This document shows positions 36,371-49,036 of a stretch of DNA of 64,000 nt, piece by piece. The notes below the pieces were generated by a model. It was not told the DNA's origin, ran no database searches, and saw nothing but the letters and a program-made list of their open reading frames with translations. Source of the DNA: Diadophis punctatus similis (Eukaryota > Chordata > Lepidosauria > Squamata > Dipsadidae); NCBI GenBank assembly GCA_023053685.1, contig JALIGW010000001.1, positions 155,083,466-155,147,465 of the forward strand, written 5' to 3'. The first letter of the stretch is position 1. Every line of letters begins with the position of its first letter. The translations under genes and the position numbers were made by a program.

Positions 36371-37822
36371 TTGGAATTTTTAGGGAAATAGACAGTAGCT
36401 CAACCACTGGTCAGTCTTCCCTTCTCCATCCTCCCAGATGAGTCCCACAAAATGTTCCGTAATGATAGACTTTGACTTTCACTGGCTCAAGATGAGGAAT
36501 GTTAATATTTTTAACTGTTTATAGAAACAATGAATGCATAACCTCTACTCTCTCCCAGCTTAGAAAGATCACAAAAATATGTAGCATAGTGCTTAAGATT
36601 TTAGACCAGAACTGGGAAGATCGAAGTACAAATCAGTCATCAAAACTGACAAGATGACTTAGTGCAAGCCACTGCCTTAACCTAATGTCCCTCCTGGTAT
36701 TGTTATAGGGATAAATTGTAGAAGTGTTATGTATATCACATTACATACCTAGAGGGAAAGTGAAATATAACTATAACAAAATAAATAACTCCTTCTCACA
36801 TTTGACCATCTAAAAGTGCTGGAGTCCAGTAAATCAGACATTAGTTAAAATACAATTTAAAAAAAGCTTCTTACATTTTAATTGAACACCAAGATTAATA
36901 TAACCCTAACTGATTTAAGAAAAATTAAAAAAAATCTCTCTTAGATCTTGTATGTCATTCAATAAATATAATGGATTGCCTTTTTAGGTTCAATACTAAG
37001 AAAAATAAGAACAAGATGAAGAATGGTTTTTTTAGCAGTTTAGAAAGGTAGCTGGACAAATATATAATACAAAAGGCCACACTATACAACACCGTTAAAT
37101 CTTTTCATTTAACATGCATATTTTAAAAAATTGAGTGAAGCTGATAATTATCAGAATTATGGCAGGCAGAAAGAAAGAATTTAACTCTTTCTTTTTCACT
37201 GCAGTCACTGGAGATTACTCCTAATGAAAACAGCATCTTCAAAAAAGAAAAAGGAAAAATAAGCCTCTTATGATTAACACTTTTGCTCCCAGTGTAATTT
37301 GAATGAATGACAAAGGAAACTAATTTTTAACTCTTTGTGCAAGTTTCTGTGCATCCGCAAACAATAATGCTTTATGTGCTTTTTTTTAGCCAGAAGTGCA
37401 TTATTGTGTTACAATCTGCAGCTATTACAATGTTTTGCAGTTCTTCAAATTGCTATCTAGATAAAATATGAGGCTAGATTATTCCAATTTATTTTTTTCC
37501 AATATAACCAAACTCCCACATACAAGGGAAGCAAATTTCTGTATCAGCAGTGACATCTAGTGATCAGAAAAAATCAAGGACAAGTATTGTGAAACCAGAA
37601 GTTAACCAATATTTTCTTTTTGGAAAAGAATGCAGTCTGAAATACAGTCCTGATGTCTTTTTAGATGTTGTCTGAGCATTTTACTACTTATAAGGGATTT
37701 TTTCAAAAGACATAAGAGATTATAACTGCATATAACAGAAAAGTTTTACATCTGTGGAGGATGTGATCCTGATACAAGGGTTAAATACCGTAGCCAGAAC
37801 TTGAATGGTGTTCAGAAGAAGA
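36371..37822. other. Intron, no recognised element
   Basis: AT-rich part of the 26.8-kb intron. I see no gene or clear repeat. Confidence 0.45.
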
Positions 37823-37830
37823 AGCTAGAC

Positions 37831-37965
37831 CAGTGTTTCTCAACCTTGGCAGTTTGAAGATGTGTGGACTTCAACTCCCAGAATTCCCCAGCCAGCGTTG
37901 CTGGCTGTGGAATTCTAGGAATTGAAGTCCATACATCTTCAAACTGCCAAGGTTGAGAAACACTG
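37831..37965. mobile_element. Fold-back hAT MITE, 135 bp
   Basis: Nearly palindromic. It starts CAGTGTTTCTCAACCTTGGC and ends with its inverse. Perfect 8-bp duplication AGCTAGAC (37823-37830, 37966-37973). It shares GTGGACTTCAACTCCCAGAA with the MITE in the Tc1 element. Confidence 0.95.
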
Positions 37966-38429
37966 AGCTAGACAATGTCATCAAAGTTCAGTATGCCAAA
38001 GAAGGTGCATGGTGTAGAAGGCTACTTCATGTTGCTCATTCTGCAACTAGGAGATATTTCAGGCTGAATCTGCATTTCTGCAGAAGAGCTAAAGCTATAT
38101 CCTGAGCATTCCTTTAAGTTCTCCCAATCTCTGCACAGAGAGATATTGCAAATCCAAGTAGAGCTTTTATCACTTGTAAGGTTACAATAAACTAAATGAA
38201 GAAATGGAACATACAAGCTTGTAAATAAAAGATGCCAGTATTGTTCATAACTCATGCTTGAAGAAACATATGCCTTTAAATATACTGAGCATACAAACGT
38301 ATTTATTATTTCTTAAGAAAATTTAAATGGCCACCCATTATCGGTGTCTCCAGGCAGCTTACAAGGATGAAACCCCAATATAAAAACCAATGAACCCCCC
38401 ACCCAATCTGGTGACAACAATCAGACAAG

Positions 38430-39060
38430 CCACTTGATAGGCTCCATATCACTCTGGGGTTTCCAGACCTATTGGCTCATCATGTCTTCAGGGCCTTAAG
38501 AAAGAGTGTCAAAGGGGAGAACAGTCTTATCTCTGTCAAGATGATGTTCCACAGGGAGGAAGCCACTGCAGAGAAGGCTCTTCTTGGACCCATTAGATCT
38601 GTGATGGCGAACCTATGGCACGCGTGCCAGATGTGGCACGCAGAGCCCTCTCTGTGGGCATGCGTGCAGTCGCCCCAGCCTAGCTCCAATCATGTTTCTC
38701 CATTGCGTTTCACTTAATCAATTCTTCTTGTGAAAGAAAAAGATCTCACGAAGTTGGAATTGATTGAGTGAACCTTTTCATTTGCACGCTTCACAATGGG
38801 GGAGACGGGTTCCCGTCCTCCTCCTGAAGCCAATTACACCGCGGAGCCACAATACGACCCTGCGTCGGCTCAGCAAAAAAAGGAGTTTCTTTTCCTGCAG
38901 AGCTGTGTTAGGATGCCCCGCCTCCCCGCCAGCCAGCTGAGCATGGGTGCGCTGCTCCTGGGCTTGTCGGCCTTCAGACGTCATTCCCACCACCCAGCAT
39001 CAGTTCAGGGGTTTCTTCCCTCCCTGCGGGAGGGGGGGAGAGAAAGAAACAGAGGGAGGC

Positions 39061-39103
<43 letters not shown>

Positions 39104-39500
39104 AAGAGAGAGAGAGAGAGAGAGAGAAACAGAGAGAGAGAAAGAGAGGGGAAGGGAAAGAGAAATGATATTACAAAAGTTTTTCTTTTTTATTGTTGCT
39201 AAACGTAATATTTCAAAAGCAGAAAAAAATGAAGGGGCATAAAAGTGCATTTATCACGTTTTTCTTAGAACAATTAGCTGAACTCTGCCTTGTTTATCAT
39301 TATTTTAGGTAGTAAAACCTCAGTATTCAGGTTAAATTGCCGTGTTGGCACTTTGCGATAAATAAGTGGGTTTTGGGTTGCAGTTTGGGCACTAGGTCTC
39401 TAAAAGGTTTGTCATCACTGCATTAGATGGACCTCCTTAGTAAAATACTTACTCCCCTATGAACTCTGTTATCAACTTAGATAAACCAAGACTGTTCAAC
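38430..39500 (-). mobile_element. CR1/L2-type LINE 3' fragment, interrupted by hAT
   Basis: The minus-strand reading RAFSAVASSLWNIILTEIRL then LFLKALKT parallels the C terminus of the LINE at 20210-20327. The hAT element 38599-39420 is inserted within it. Outer limits are approximate. Confidence 0.65.
38599..39420. mobile_element. Non-autonomous hAT element, 822 bp
   Basis: Starts CTGTGATGGCGAACCTATGG and ends AAAAGGTTTGTCATCACTG. Perfect 8-bp duplication CATTAGAT (38591-38598, 39421-39428). Internally there is a (GA)n tract at 39060-39150. Short RERE-rich frames across the GA tract are artefacts. No transposase is recognised. Confidence 0.92.
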
Positions 39501-39970
39501 TTAGATACCTTATTCTGTATTTCTTTCATTCTGTTCTGAGCAAATTTGAGAAAAACATTCCCAACTATACTTATCCCACATAAACAAGCAACACAGAATT
39601 GTACAAATGTCACATAGACAATGCCACCTTAAATTGTGCATTAAATCACATATTATGCTCTTGGTTTTATTATGTATTCCATGGCCATCATTCTTAACCA
39701 GCTTGTTAGATTTGTGTTTCTGAAAAAAATGTCCAAATGGTGAGTTAAAATTCCCCTAAAGGAATACATGGATTTGGAGACAAAATGTCAACCTGTTACT
39801 AGACAGAAATTAGCAACATGACAGTCTAAAAGAAAACGTACCAGTCTACCACACACTATAATCTTGCACCATTTCTTGTTTTCTAACAAGTGAACAAAAG
39901 ACAGCATGAAGGTTAATTTAACTTGAACATACTAAATATAAATATTTGTACATTTAACTCAAAAGATAAA
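39501..39970. other. Intron, no recognised element
   Basis: AT-rich. Nothing recognised. Confidence 0.45.
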
Positions 39971-40195
39971 ATAGCAATAGCACTTAGATTTATATACTGC
40001 TTCACAGTGCTTTACATCCCTCTCTTAAGCAGTTTACAGAGTCAGCATATTGCCCCCAACAATCTGGGTCCTCATTTCACCGACCTTGGAAGGATGGAAC
40101 GCTGAGTCAACCATGAGCCATTCAGAATCAAACTCCTGGAGTGAGCAGTGAGTTAGCCTGCAGTACTGCATTCTAACCACTGCGCCACCACGGCT
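39971..40195 (-). mobile_element. Sauria-type SINE
   Basis: Minus-strand copy with a short ATAGC tail, the standard body, and the head ending AACCACTGCGCCACCACGGC. Confidence 0.9.
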
Positions 40196-41731
40196 ATAGA
40201 TGAAACCTATCTAAAAATGATAGTCTAAATATGAAAAAAAAGTGCATGCCTGGAAATTTTCCTTCTGTAAGTGTGGCATTCAATGCTAGACATTGTTTAA
40301 ACAGCAGTCATATTTTCCCATCCCACACTTTTTTACTTGCTGATCACAACTTGTCTAACAAACAGTTCTTGGCAACTCATGCATTTGGAACAATTTTGTA
40401 AAGCTCCCATTGCTTAATAAAAAATACTGTTGTAATATGGATTTTAAACATAATTTATTTTAGTTTTTATAAAAGAAGCAGAAGTATGTGTGTTGGCCAT
40501 AACACTAACTGCAAAAAGTTTATTAAATGAAATCACAGATCACAAAGATGGACATCTTCTACCTCCCTAAATCTCTTACTCAGGTAAATGTCACAAGGCA
40601 TGTGGAAAGAGGTTCATTTTGTAATGACATACTCAATCAAGTCTGTATTATCAAAGCTTTAAGATCAGATGTATTAACATTTCTTCACATCTCCTGTCTT
40701 ATCATTCAAGTCAGGAAGCCTTCATAATTTCAGCACCAATTGAATAACCTTCCCCATTCCACTGGGGTTTTTTTTGGAGGGGGGGATAACATCTACCCTG
40801 GAGATCTCAGTGGACATTTTAAATGACTATAAATACTATTCATTCTTTGGACGGTGATTACTTCATGTAATCTGTATTTTACACCCATATGTCATATTAA
40901 TATTTTATGCCATAATCACAAAAGACTTCAAGGGCTTAACAATATAAATTTATCTGCTAAACAAAAGTAATTTTTCCATTCTAAATTTTTGTTCTTCAAT
41001 TTAAAAGTTTCGGAACTTGAAAAGACAATGGGTGTGAGCCAACAGTATGTTTCAGTTAATTTTCTGTCCCTTTATAGCTCTTTATATTCCTCAAATTCTG
41101 ATCTAGAAGGAACTAATACCAATGTAGGTATAACTTAATAGAAGTGAAAAACATTAAGGTAATCTGTTTTTAAGCTGGAAATTGAAAGAATATTTCATTG
41201 ATGTATTTAAAAACATAAGAATATTCCTAACAGATTAAACTAAATATCTACAGCATCTTGTGAAGCCTACTATTCTAGTTTGTGTCCAGTTGGTGTGCTG
41301 ATGGGAAGCCAACATATCTGCTTCTGTTTCTCATCTTGAAAAGGATGCCCAATCATGAAATGTATGTACTGGTCATCCAATATAATCCAGTAAGCATTGA
41401 CATTATTATCCAATTCTTTCTGAAAATCAACATATTTAACTGATTATCATAATGCAATTTAATTCCATAGGTTAAACTGCATGGTGGGTAAAAACTGTAC
41501 TTCATTTTCTTATCCTAAACCAGGTCAAATGATACTAAGTTCTAGTGTTGTGAAAAAAAAGAGATGAGCTTTTCATATCATCTATTTCCTATGCAAAATA
41601 TAACTTCATACCCTATTCCTGATCTTTCTCTCAAGCCAAAAAAGCATTAAAAACTGTAGTCTTTCCCTGTTGAAGAAGTTGCACCAACTCCTTGACACTT
41701 TTGTCTTCCCTTTTCTGCACCCATGCAGCTA
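40196..41731. other. Intron, no recognised element
   Basis: AT-rich. No gene or clear repeat. Confidence 0.45.
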
Positions 41732-42086
41732 TACAGGAAGTCCTCGAATTACAACTGTTCATTTAGTGACCGTTCAAAGTTACAACAGCACTGAAAAAAG
41801 TGACTGATAACCATTTTTCACACGTACGATTATTGCAGCATCCACATTTAGAAGAGCCCAGGTGGTGCAGTGGTTAGAGGCAGTACTGCAGGCCACTTTA
41901 ACTGACTGTGATCCGCAGGTCAGCGGTTCAAATCTCACCGACTCAAGGTTGACTCAGCCTTCCATCCTTCCGAGGTAGGTAAAATGAGTACCCAGATTGT
42001 TGGGGGCAATATAAATATACATTGCTTACTGGTGTAAACCGCTTAGAGAGTGCTTGCACAGTGAGGCGGTATATAAATCTCACAAA

Positions 42087-42161
<75 letters not shown>

Positions 42162-42443
42162 ATGGTCACATGATCAAAATTCAGATACTTGGCAACTGGC
42201 ATGTATTTATGACGGTTGCGGTGTCTCAGGGTCATGTGATCACTTTTTGCGACCTTCTGACAAAGTCAATGGGGAAGCCAGATTCACTTAACAACCGTGT
42301 TACTAGCTTAACATCTGCAGTGATTCGCTTAACAATTGTGGCAAGAAAGGTCGTAAAATGGAGCAAATTCACTTAACAAATGTTTTGCTTAGCAACAAAA
42401 ATGTTGGACTCAATTCTGGTCATAAGTCGAGGACTACTTGTAA
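41732..42443 (+). mobile_element. TIR-type MITE family, copy split by a SINE
   Basis: Left end ACAGGAAGTCCTCGAATTAC and right end CATAAGTCGAGGACTACTTG are inverted repeats. Internal blocks CAAAGTTACAACAGCACTGA, GGTCACATGATCAAAATTCA and CAATGGGGAAGCCAGATTCA recur in the copies at 45878 and 53300. The SINE at 41854-42166 interrupts it. The superfamily is not assigned. Confidence 0.8.
41854..42166 (+). mobile_element. Sauria-type SINE with long (AAATA)n tail
   Basis: Plus-strand copy. It has an A-box-like GGTGGTGCAGTGGTTAGAGG, a B-box GGTTCAAATCTC (41925-41936), the standard body, and an 80-bp (AAAT)n tail from 42084. The clean pol III boxes show the tRNA origin; it is not a tRNA gene. Confidence 0.92.
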
Positions 42444-45197
42444 AATATGTCAACCAGAAGTATATATATTACTGCAGAACAGACCAACATGACCTTTATT
42501 TACATGAGATCATCCCTACAGAGGGAAGATTTTATTTTTTAAAATCTTTTTCTTAACTTGGGAGCTGTCTTTTTTATTCAGGCATATATTGGGCAATTTT
42601 CATTAGACACTAAAGTTAGTCAAACTTAGTTTTGGGATTCCCCTTTGAGCTCCTTTACATTTTTTTTTCTTTTGTGTTACCTAGCTTGCTTCTGAATGGT
42701 CAGCTTGATATCCTCAAGGCCACCATCACTTCCAGTTTCTGCTTATTACAAATCTCTCTCTCCCTTCAGCAGAGAACAGAATAGATACCATGGCTGCCCT
42801 GGTAATATAATAGGTATTGTGGCTTAGCAGATCACAAAGTCTTTCACCTTTTACTTGGAAGACAGCTAATTATTTAAGCTCTCTATCCAAATATAATTTC
42901 CTGATAAAGATCTCCTTCTTTTTTTAAAGATAAACACTAATCTCCAGAATTCCTTCTGCAAATTTCAAATTATTGTTATTTCTCTCTGTATGCATATTCT
43001 GCTGCATAAAGCTATTCCAGCAGTTCTTGTTTATCCATTCAAATCAATCTGAAGAAGTCCCTTCACAGCTGTTAGCAATCCTTTTTCACTTTTACAGCCC
43101 TGAATAATTTGGTGCCATGTGCAAATCTGGAATTAATCTAATTGTTCATTCATGTTGAGTCCAAAGGTTTCCTCCCCTGAATAGAGCTTCTTTTGACTGA
43201 AGGAATCCTGGGAGACTAGCTTTATCAGAAGAATGGAAACTCTGAATCCAATAAAACTTCCCCAGTATAATACAGTAAAATCTCAGAGAAAGCTCTTATC
43301 CGGAAAGTCTTATAAGCCAAGATAATTTAATACGTCATAAAGAAACGGCAACATGTTAGATTTATTTTAGTAAACTAGACAGTAAATATATGTAAGAAAT
43401 GATGTGACTGAACTAACAGGAAATGGTTTGGTACACAAACAGTACAAATTATATATATATTCAGTGCACTCCCACATCCCTTTTTCTTTATATAAGTCCT
43501 TTTTCTGAAACAATTCCTTTTATTATGTACAACGGATACAAAGCTGATATAAATGAAGCAATGCAAATATTCATGAGACTATTTTTAAAATGGCACTAAG
43601 GAACCATCATTTCTACATATTCCATATCATACTAGAGTATATAGAACAAAAAAGATGTGTACAGAAATTATACAGCTTGAATAAAATGCTGCATTTGAAA
43701 TGAATATTGTTAGCTGTACCCAGCTGAAGTATGCAAATGGCAGTAATCCATGCAAGAATTGTTGCCAAAAATTTGGAGCCTCAAACGATTTATTGGAATT
43801 TTGGAAGAGCGGACTCCTGTCAACAAGTTATAGTCTGTTATTACAACCTAGAAAAAGATATGTTTTCACAGGCTTTTATGATATATTGAGAACAATTTAC
43901 ACAGCAATTCTACCAGTTTACAACAGGACCTGTTTGCTACAGAGATAGGAGGCAAGCAAAAATCTTAGTCACAAGCAGAAAACATGGGCTATCCTATCTT
44001 TGCAATTCACATTTTCAAGAGTGCGAGGGGAGGATTGACACAAACCGCATTTTGTGTTCGAGGCGGAGCAAACAAATTGAAATTCAGCCAGGTCTTGTGA
44101 GCAGAGTAGCCAATCTTCCAATATGCTAGAATGATGGCTTAAATTTGCCCTCCATTTCAGCACAAAGAAAGAACCAGTTGTGTTTATTCATCATAGGAGA
44201 CAGCTATTCTTTAAGAAACCTTGTTAGTTTGGCAAAGAAGAATGCATAGAAAACTCAGCCTAGGATTAAACAGTTGACCTAATGACAACAACAACAAAAA
44301 AGCCCTCTGTAAGAACAAAATGTATTTGGGAGAAGAAACCTTTTGATTGGGGAGCAACTAGACAAAAGGTCGGAGAAATTGGAGGGCGGCTATAAAGCTT
44401 TAAATCCTGCTTGATATTCCACTTTTTTGGTGCTGCCGTCATAGTTCTTGCTACCATTGTTGAACAACAAAGAGAAGAAGCATGCTGGTGGGAGGAGAGG
44501 CAAGCATGCAGAACTCCCTAAGGTGATGAAGAGAAGGTGGTGAAGTGGCGACACAAATCACTAGACATACTAAATCAGCAGAGAAAAGGATAAGGCTAAG
44601 AAGAGGAAATTAGATGTGGAGGCTTAAGAGAGAATTGAAGAATGTAGCTAACAAGAGTGGGAGGGGGGGAAGATGATGTAAGAAAAACTCAATATGAAAT
44701 CAGCTATGCTCAAATTCAGGAATTTGGGTGTAATTTTAGAGAGACAAAACAACAAAAAGTTACCATACAGTCATAAGCATCAGCAGGGGCATGTAATGAC
44801 ATGTGGATACATGACAGAAAGGTTGGGATTTGCAACATGATGTCATGATACATATTTTATCTATTTTTCCCTCCACTTGATTTGTAGAAGACATCTGGGA
44901 AGACATCTGTAGAAGACAACTTGGAAAGAAATCCAACATTTTTGACTACATATCCATGGGCAAAAGTAAAAGAAACCAGAAATGTTTGGTTTTTTTTAAA
45001 AAAAAAGAACTAAATTTTATTTCTGTGAAATTAGATGTAACACTTCTGAAATACTAAAAGACCACGATGGGTTTGTCCATTTTTAAAATTCTTTTCTCTT
45101 TACCTCTTCATAGCTTTCTCTTTTATCTATTAATACAAAGATGAATAAGGCATCTCTGAAAACAAAAGGCAAGAGGGAGGCCTCTGAGGCTTCGATC
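42444..45197. other. Intron, no recognised element
   Basis: AT-rich unique-looking part of the 26.8-kb intron. Short frames have no recognisable motif. Confidence 0.45.
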
Positions 45198-45205
45198 ATT
45201 TAAGC

Positions 45206-45446
45206 CAGTGGTTCTCAACCTTCCTAATGCCGTTCCCCGTGCCCCGCCCCCATGCCCATGCCGCCACGACCCCGTCCCGCCACCATTATTTGGGTTCTTT
45301 TACCCTCTGCACATGTGCAAAGCATTCTGCGCATGCGCAGAGGGTAAAAGAACCCAAATGGCGGCGTCCGGGCGAAGTCTCCTGACCCCTGTGAAAGGGT
45401 CGTTCGACCCCCAAAGGGGTCGCGACCCCCAGGTTGAGAACCACTG
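45206..45446. mobile_element. SPIN-type hAT MITE, 241 bp
   Basis: Starts CAGTGGTTCTCAACCTTCC and ends GGTTGAGAACCACTG. The diagnostic subterminal GGGTCGTTCGACCCCCAAA and GGGGTCGCGACCCCCAGG are present. Perfect 8-bp duplication ATTTAAGC (45198-45205, 45447-45454). SPIN transposons are known for horizontal transfer among tetrapods, squamates included. It is non-autonomous, and the 79-aa frame inside is meaningless. Confidence 0.95.
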
Positions 45447-45877
45447 ATTTAAGCACTAGGAAACTCCTTTCAATCTTGGGAGGATGAACTCTGACTAAAT
45501 GGGGACATACGAGGAAGGGATGAGTGGCAATATCATAAGAAGATACTATTTAAGGATGATTTAGTCCTCTATCACTTAACCTAACAGAACTCATTTTGAA
45601 TGCGAAAAATATAGGCAGGTTAAAAAGATCAGATGGAAGACCAGAACACATTTGTTTCATTTTTTTTATTCTTGTTTGTTGGCAAACGTAACTAGAAATG
45701 TTGACTGCTAATCAACATTTTTAAAATCTTTTCTTTGTAACAAGGCCCATTTGAAATAAATAATGTTCTAGAATAGAGTAGACAATATGCTACTTGATAT
45801 TTTGGTTTTAAATTCCTGCTGGTTCCAACCAGCATGTCAAGGATCTGGTGTTGTCCAAGACAAATGGATATTAAATT

Positions 45878-46272
45878 ACACAAGTAGTCCTCGATTTACA
45901 ACAGTTCATTTAGTGACTGTTCAAAGTTACAACAGCACTGAAAAATGTGATTTATTACCATTTTTCACACTTACAACTGTTGCAGTATCTTCACAATCAC
46001 GATCAAAATTCAGACACTTGGGAACTGACTCATATTTATGACGGTTGCAGTGTCCTGGGTTTCATGTGGTCACCTTTTGTGACCTTCTGACAAGCAAAGT
46101 CAATGATGAAGCCAGATTCACTTAACAACCGAGTTACTAACAACTGCAGTGATTCACTCAACAAATGTGGCACAAAAGATCGTAAAATGGGGCAAAATTC
46201 ACTTAACAAATGTTTCACTTAGCAACAACATTTTTTTTGCTTAATTGTGGTCGTAAGTTGAGGACTACCTGT
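45878..46272 (+). mobile_element. TIR-type MITE family, full-length copy
   Basis: Left end ACACAAGTAGTCCTCGATTT and right end GTAAGTTGAGGACTACCTGT. It is uninterrupted at 395 bp and gives the clearest view of the family: CAAAGTTACAACAGCACTG, GACGGTTGCAGTGTC, CACTTAACAACCGAGTTAC, TTCACTTAGCAACAAC. Confidence 0.85.
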
Positions 46273-47400
46273 ACTTCTGCGTCCTTCTTGTTGAGAAACT
46301 AATCAAAAATACTAGGAGGCAGTCAAAATATTCTGCACAATTCAATATTTTACTTATCTGGTGCATTAAGTTTCCTTCAGATTTCTCTCTCTCTCTCCCT
46401 CTCTTTCTGTACGTGTATGTGTGTAAAATCCAAACTATTCACCAGACTTAATTAACAGTCAAATGTGCTGTAGAACAATTATACTTCTGCCTTTTATCTC
46501 AAGATAATTGCAATGTTCAATGGATAGTCCTGAGTTTGAAAATCCATTCAAAACTAGATTCAGCCTATAATTTTGGGTAAATCATTTATCTTCAGGGAAT
46601 AAGACCCTCTGAATTCAGAAGGTTTTATCTCTGAGAACTCTTGCACAGGACTGAACATTTAAATAGTTTAAAACAAAATGTTAGATCTTCCCTAATAGGA
46701 AATCCTTTTGCTGTAAGGGAAGTAAACAGAGCAATTTTAATAAGACACCTGTAAATAAGGCTGCCTTGTTTTTTAATGTGCAGATTTTTTATTGACAAAC
46801 CTGGTGACATTTGAGATGCTGTACACAGCAGATGGGGTCAAAGCAGTCAACATCTTACAAGACTGCAAAGCTAAGCAGCTCTCCACACAAATCTAAACAA
46901 ACAGATGCACAAATTAAAGCAAAACAAATCTGAGTAGTTAGATAAACTCACAAGGCAGAATGAGTACTAAACCATGATACTCAAGCTGCAATAATAATAA
47001 TAAATACCATAAGATATCTGCCTCTGTAAAGTAAAATATTGAAAAGAAACCGCTCTCTTTCCAGTTAAGAAATTAGAAATATAATTTTGCCCTTCAAGTT
47101 TAGCCAAAAGTTCAAATTATATATAAACTTGATTTTCATATGCATAAAATTGAAAACAAAAATGCCTTAAAAATAAAAATTAAATTTCTAACCAAAATGT
47201 AAAATACTCAATATGGACATTTCTATTATTATTTTTACTGTTTTAAAAAACATTATTAACCTCCTGCATACAAAGTAGCAATAAAGACAATATGTTTCTC
47301 AAAATATTTCTCATGTAAAGTTTATGTAATTTCCATATCTCTAAACATATTAGAAGATCACAAGACCCAAAGGTGCTTTTCCCCAAAAGACAAATGGACT
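46273..47400. other. Intron, no recognised element
   Basis: AT-rich, with a short (TC)n at 46385-46405. Nothing else recognised. Confidence 0.45.
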
Positions 47401-47614
47401 TTCTTGTTCTTTTTTCTTTGAAAATGTTTTGTTTCTCATCCAAGTCAATAAAAGGTTTAGTTGTAGAACTGAAGAAGTTTCTTGAACCAGTAGTGAAACA
47501 TTTTCAAAGGGGAAACACCCCCCCCCCAAGAAAATCCGATTGCATTTTAGAAAAAAGCACTTTGGGATAACCATGACCTGGATGATTGAGAACGTCCATA
47601 GACATTTAGATTGT

Positions 47615-47832
47615 AAGACCAACTTTGTGCCTTCAAATCAGGTTTTGACTCCTGGTGATTGCCTACTTGGCAAGTACTTTTTGGAAGTGATTTGTCTTTA
47701 CCTACTTCCTAGGACCGAGAAAGTGTGACTGGCCAAGGGTCACCAGGCTGGATTTGTGCCTAAGGCAGAACGAAAGCTCAAGGTCTCCCAGTTTCTAGCC
47801 TGATGCCTTAACCACTACACCAAATTGGTTTT
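47615..47832 (-). mobile_element. Second tRNA-derived SINE family, copy
   Basis: Ends GCCTTAACCACTACACCAAA, an inverted tRNA-like A-box region, and has GGTTTTGACTCCTGGTGATT near the start. The minus-strand copy at 58850-58982 shares the CCTTAACCACTGCACCACAC end. The family name is uncertain. Confidence 0.6.
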
Positions 47833-47874
47833 CATTTATTTCGTTTCATTTCATTTTTATTTACTTGGGCGGTA

Positions 47875-48110
47875 TAAAATTAATAAAATAAAATAAAATT
47901 TATTTATTTTATTAATTTTTATGCCACCCATTTCCCTACAAGATGACTCTGGGTGGCTTACAAACAGAAATAATTAAAACATTAACACATTTAAATTACA
48001 CAGATTAAAATATTTAAAAAATGTAATAAACTGAAACTAAGAGAGCTAAGAGACGGATGCATGGGGATGAGGTCTTCTCACCCCACCAGCCACCTCTGGA
48101 GGTGAAAGCC
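47875..48110 (-). mobile_element. CR1/L2-type LINE 3' UTR fragment
   Basis: Tail (TAAAA)n/(TTTA)n, then ATGCCACCCATTTCCC and GACTCTGGGTGGCTTAC, the inverted GCCGCC-AGAGTC block of this family. It ends in a C12 run at 48107-48119. Confidence 0.7.
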
Positions 48111-48117
48111 CCCCCCC

Positions 48118-49036
48118 CCTTGACTATGTGTCTGAATGGTCAAACAATTGGCAACTCCAAATCTCAACCAACAAATGCTCTGTCTTACACATTGGGGGAA
48201 AAAATCAGAAGACAAAATACAAGCTGGGTGGAAATGAATTAGTAGTCAATCCTCACTCTGTCAAAGACCTTGGAGTCTTTGAATCATCTCAAATTATCTA
48301 AGTGCCAGAGCTCACTGTAACAGCATTGCCAAAAAAGCATTAAGAGTCGTTAACCTAATCTTGCGTAGCTTCTTCTCTGGTAATATTGGACTGCTAACTA
48401 AGGCAAACAAAACTTTTGCTAGACCAATTCTTGAATACAGCTCATCTGTCTGGAACCCACACTATATATCAGACATTAATACAATCGAACGAGTCCAGAG
48501 ATATTTCACAAGAAGAGTCCTCCACTCCTCTGCTCGCAACAGAATATCTTATGCCACCAGACTTGAAATTTTGGGCTTAGACAACTTAGAACTTTGCCGT
48601 CTTCAGTCCGACCTAAGCGTAATACATAAAATCATATGCTACAATGTCCTTCCTGTCAATGAAAACTTCAGCTTCAACCACAACAATACAAGAGCACACA
48701 ATAGATACAAACTTATGGTAAACCGCTCCAAATTTGATTGCAGAAAATACGACTTCAGTAACAGAGCTGTCAATGCCTGAATGCACTACCTGACTCTTTA
48801 GTTTCTTTCCCAAACCCCCAAACCCCCAACCTTAGACTGTTTACCGTAGACCTCACCCCATTCCTAAGAGGTCTTTAAGGGGCGTGCATAAGCACATCAG
48901 CATGCCTACCGTCCCTGTCCCAATGTTCCCTTTTATTTGTATCCATTTCATGTATTCATAGTCATGTTATACTTGTATCTGTTTTTTAATATATGCTTGG
49001 CGAAAATAAATAAATAAAAATAAATAAATAAATACC
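48118..49036 (+). mobile_element. CR1-group LINE, 3' part, different family
   Basis: The open frame 48361-48780 includes LRSFFSGNIGLLTKANKTFA, RPILEYSSSVWNPHYISDIN and TIERVQRYFTRRVLHSSARN, a typical post-RT region. Upstream, SVKDLGVF-like codons sit around 48260. It ends in ATATGCTTGGCGAAAATAAA and (AAATA)n. It differs from the CR1/L2 copies at 19381 and 25109 and may be the source family of the AATAG-tailed insert. There is a stop after VNA. Confidence 0.75.

Noticed and set aside
38796..39242. 148-aa RERE-rich frame
   Set aside because: It crosses the (GA)n tract inside a hAT element.
41854..42166. Possible tRNA gene
   Set aside because: A and B boxes are present but no cloverleaf with anticodon arm is evident, and the unit recurs as a SINE with a microsatellite tail.
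45208..45447. 79-aa proline-rich frame
   Set aside because: It is contained within the SPIN MITE.
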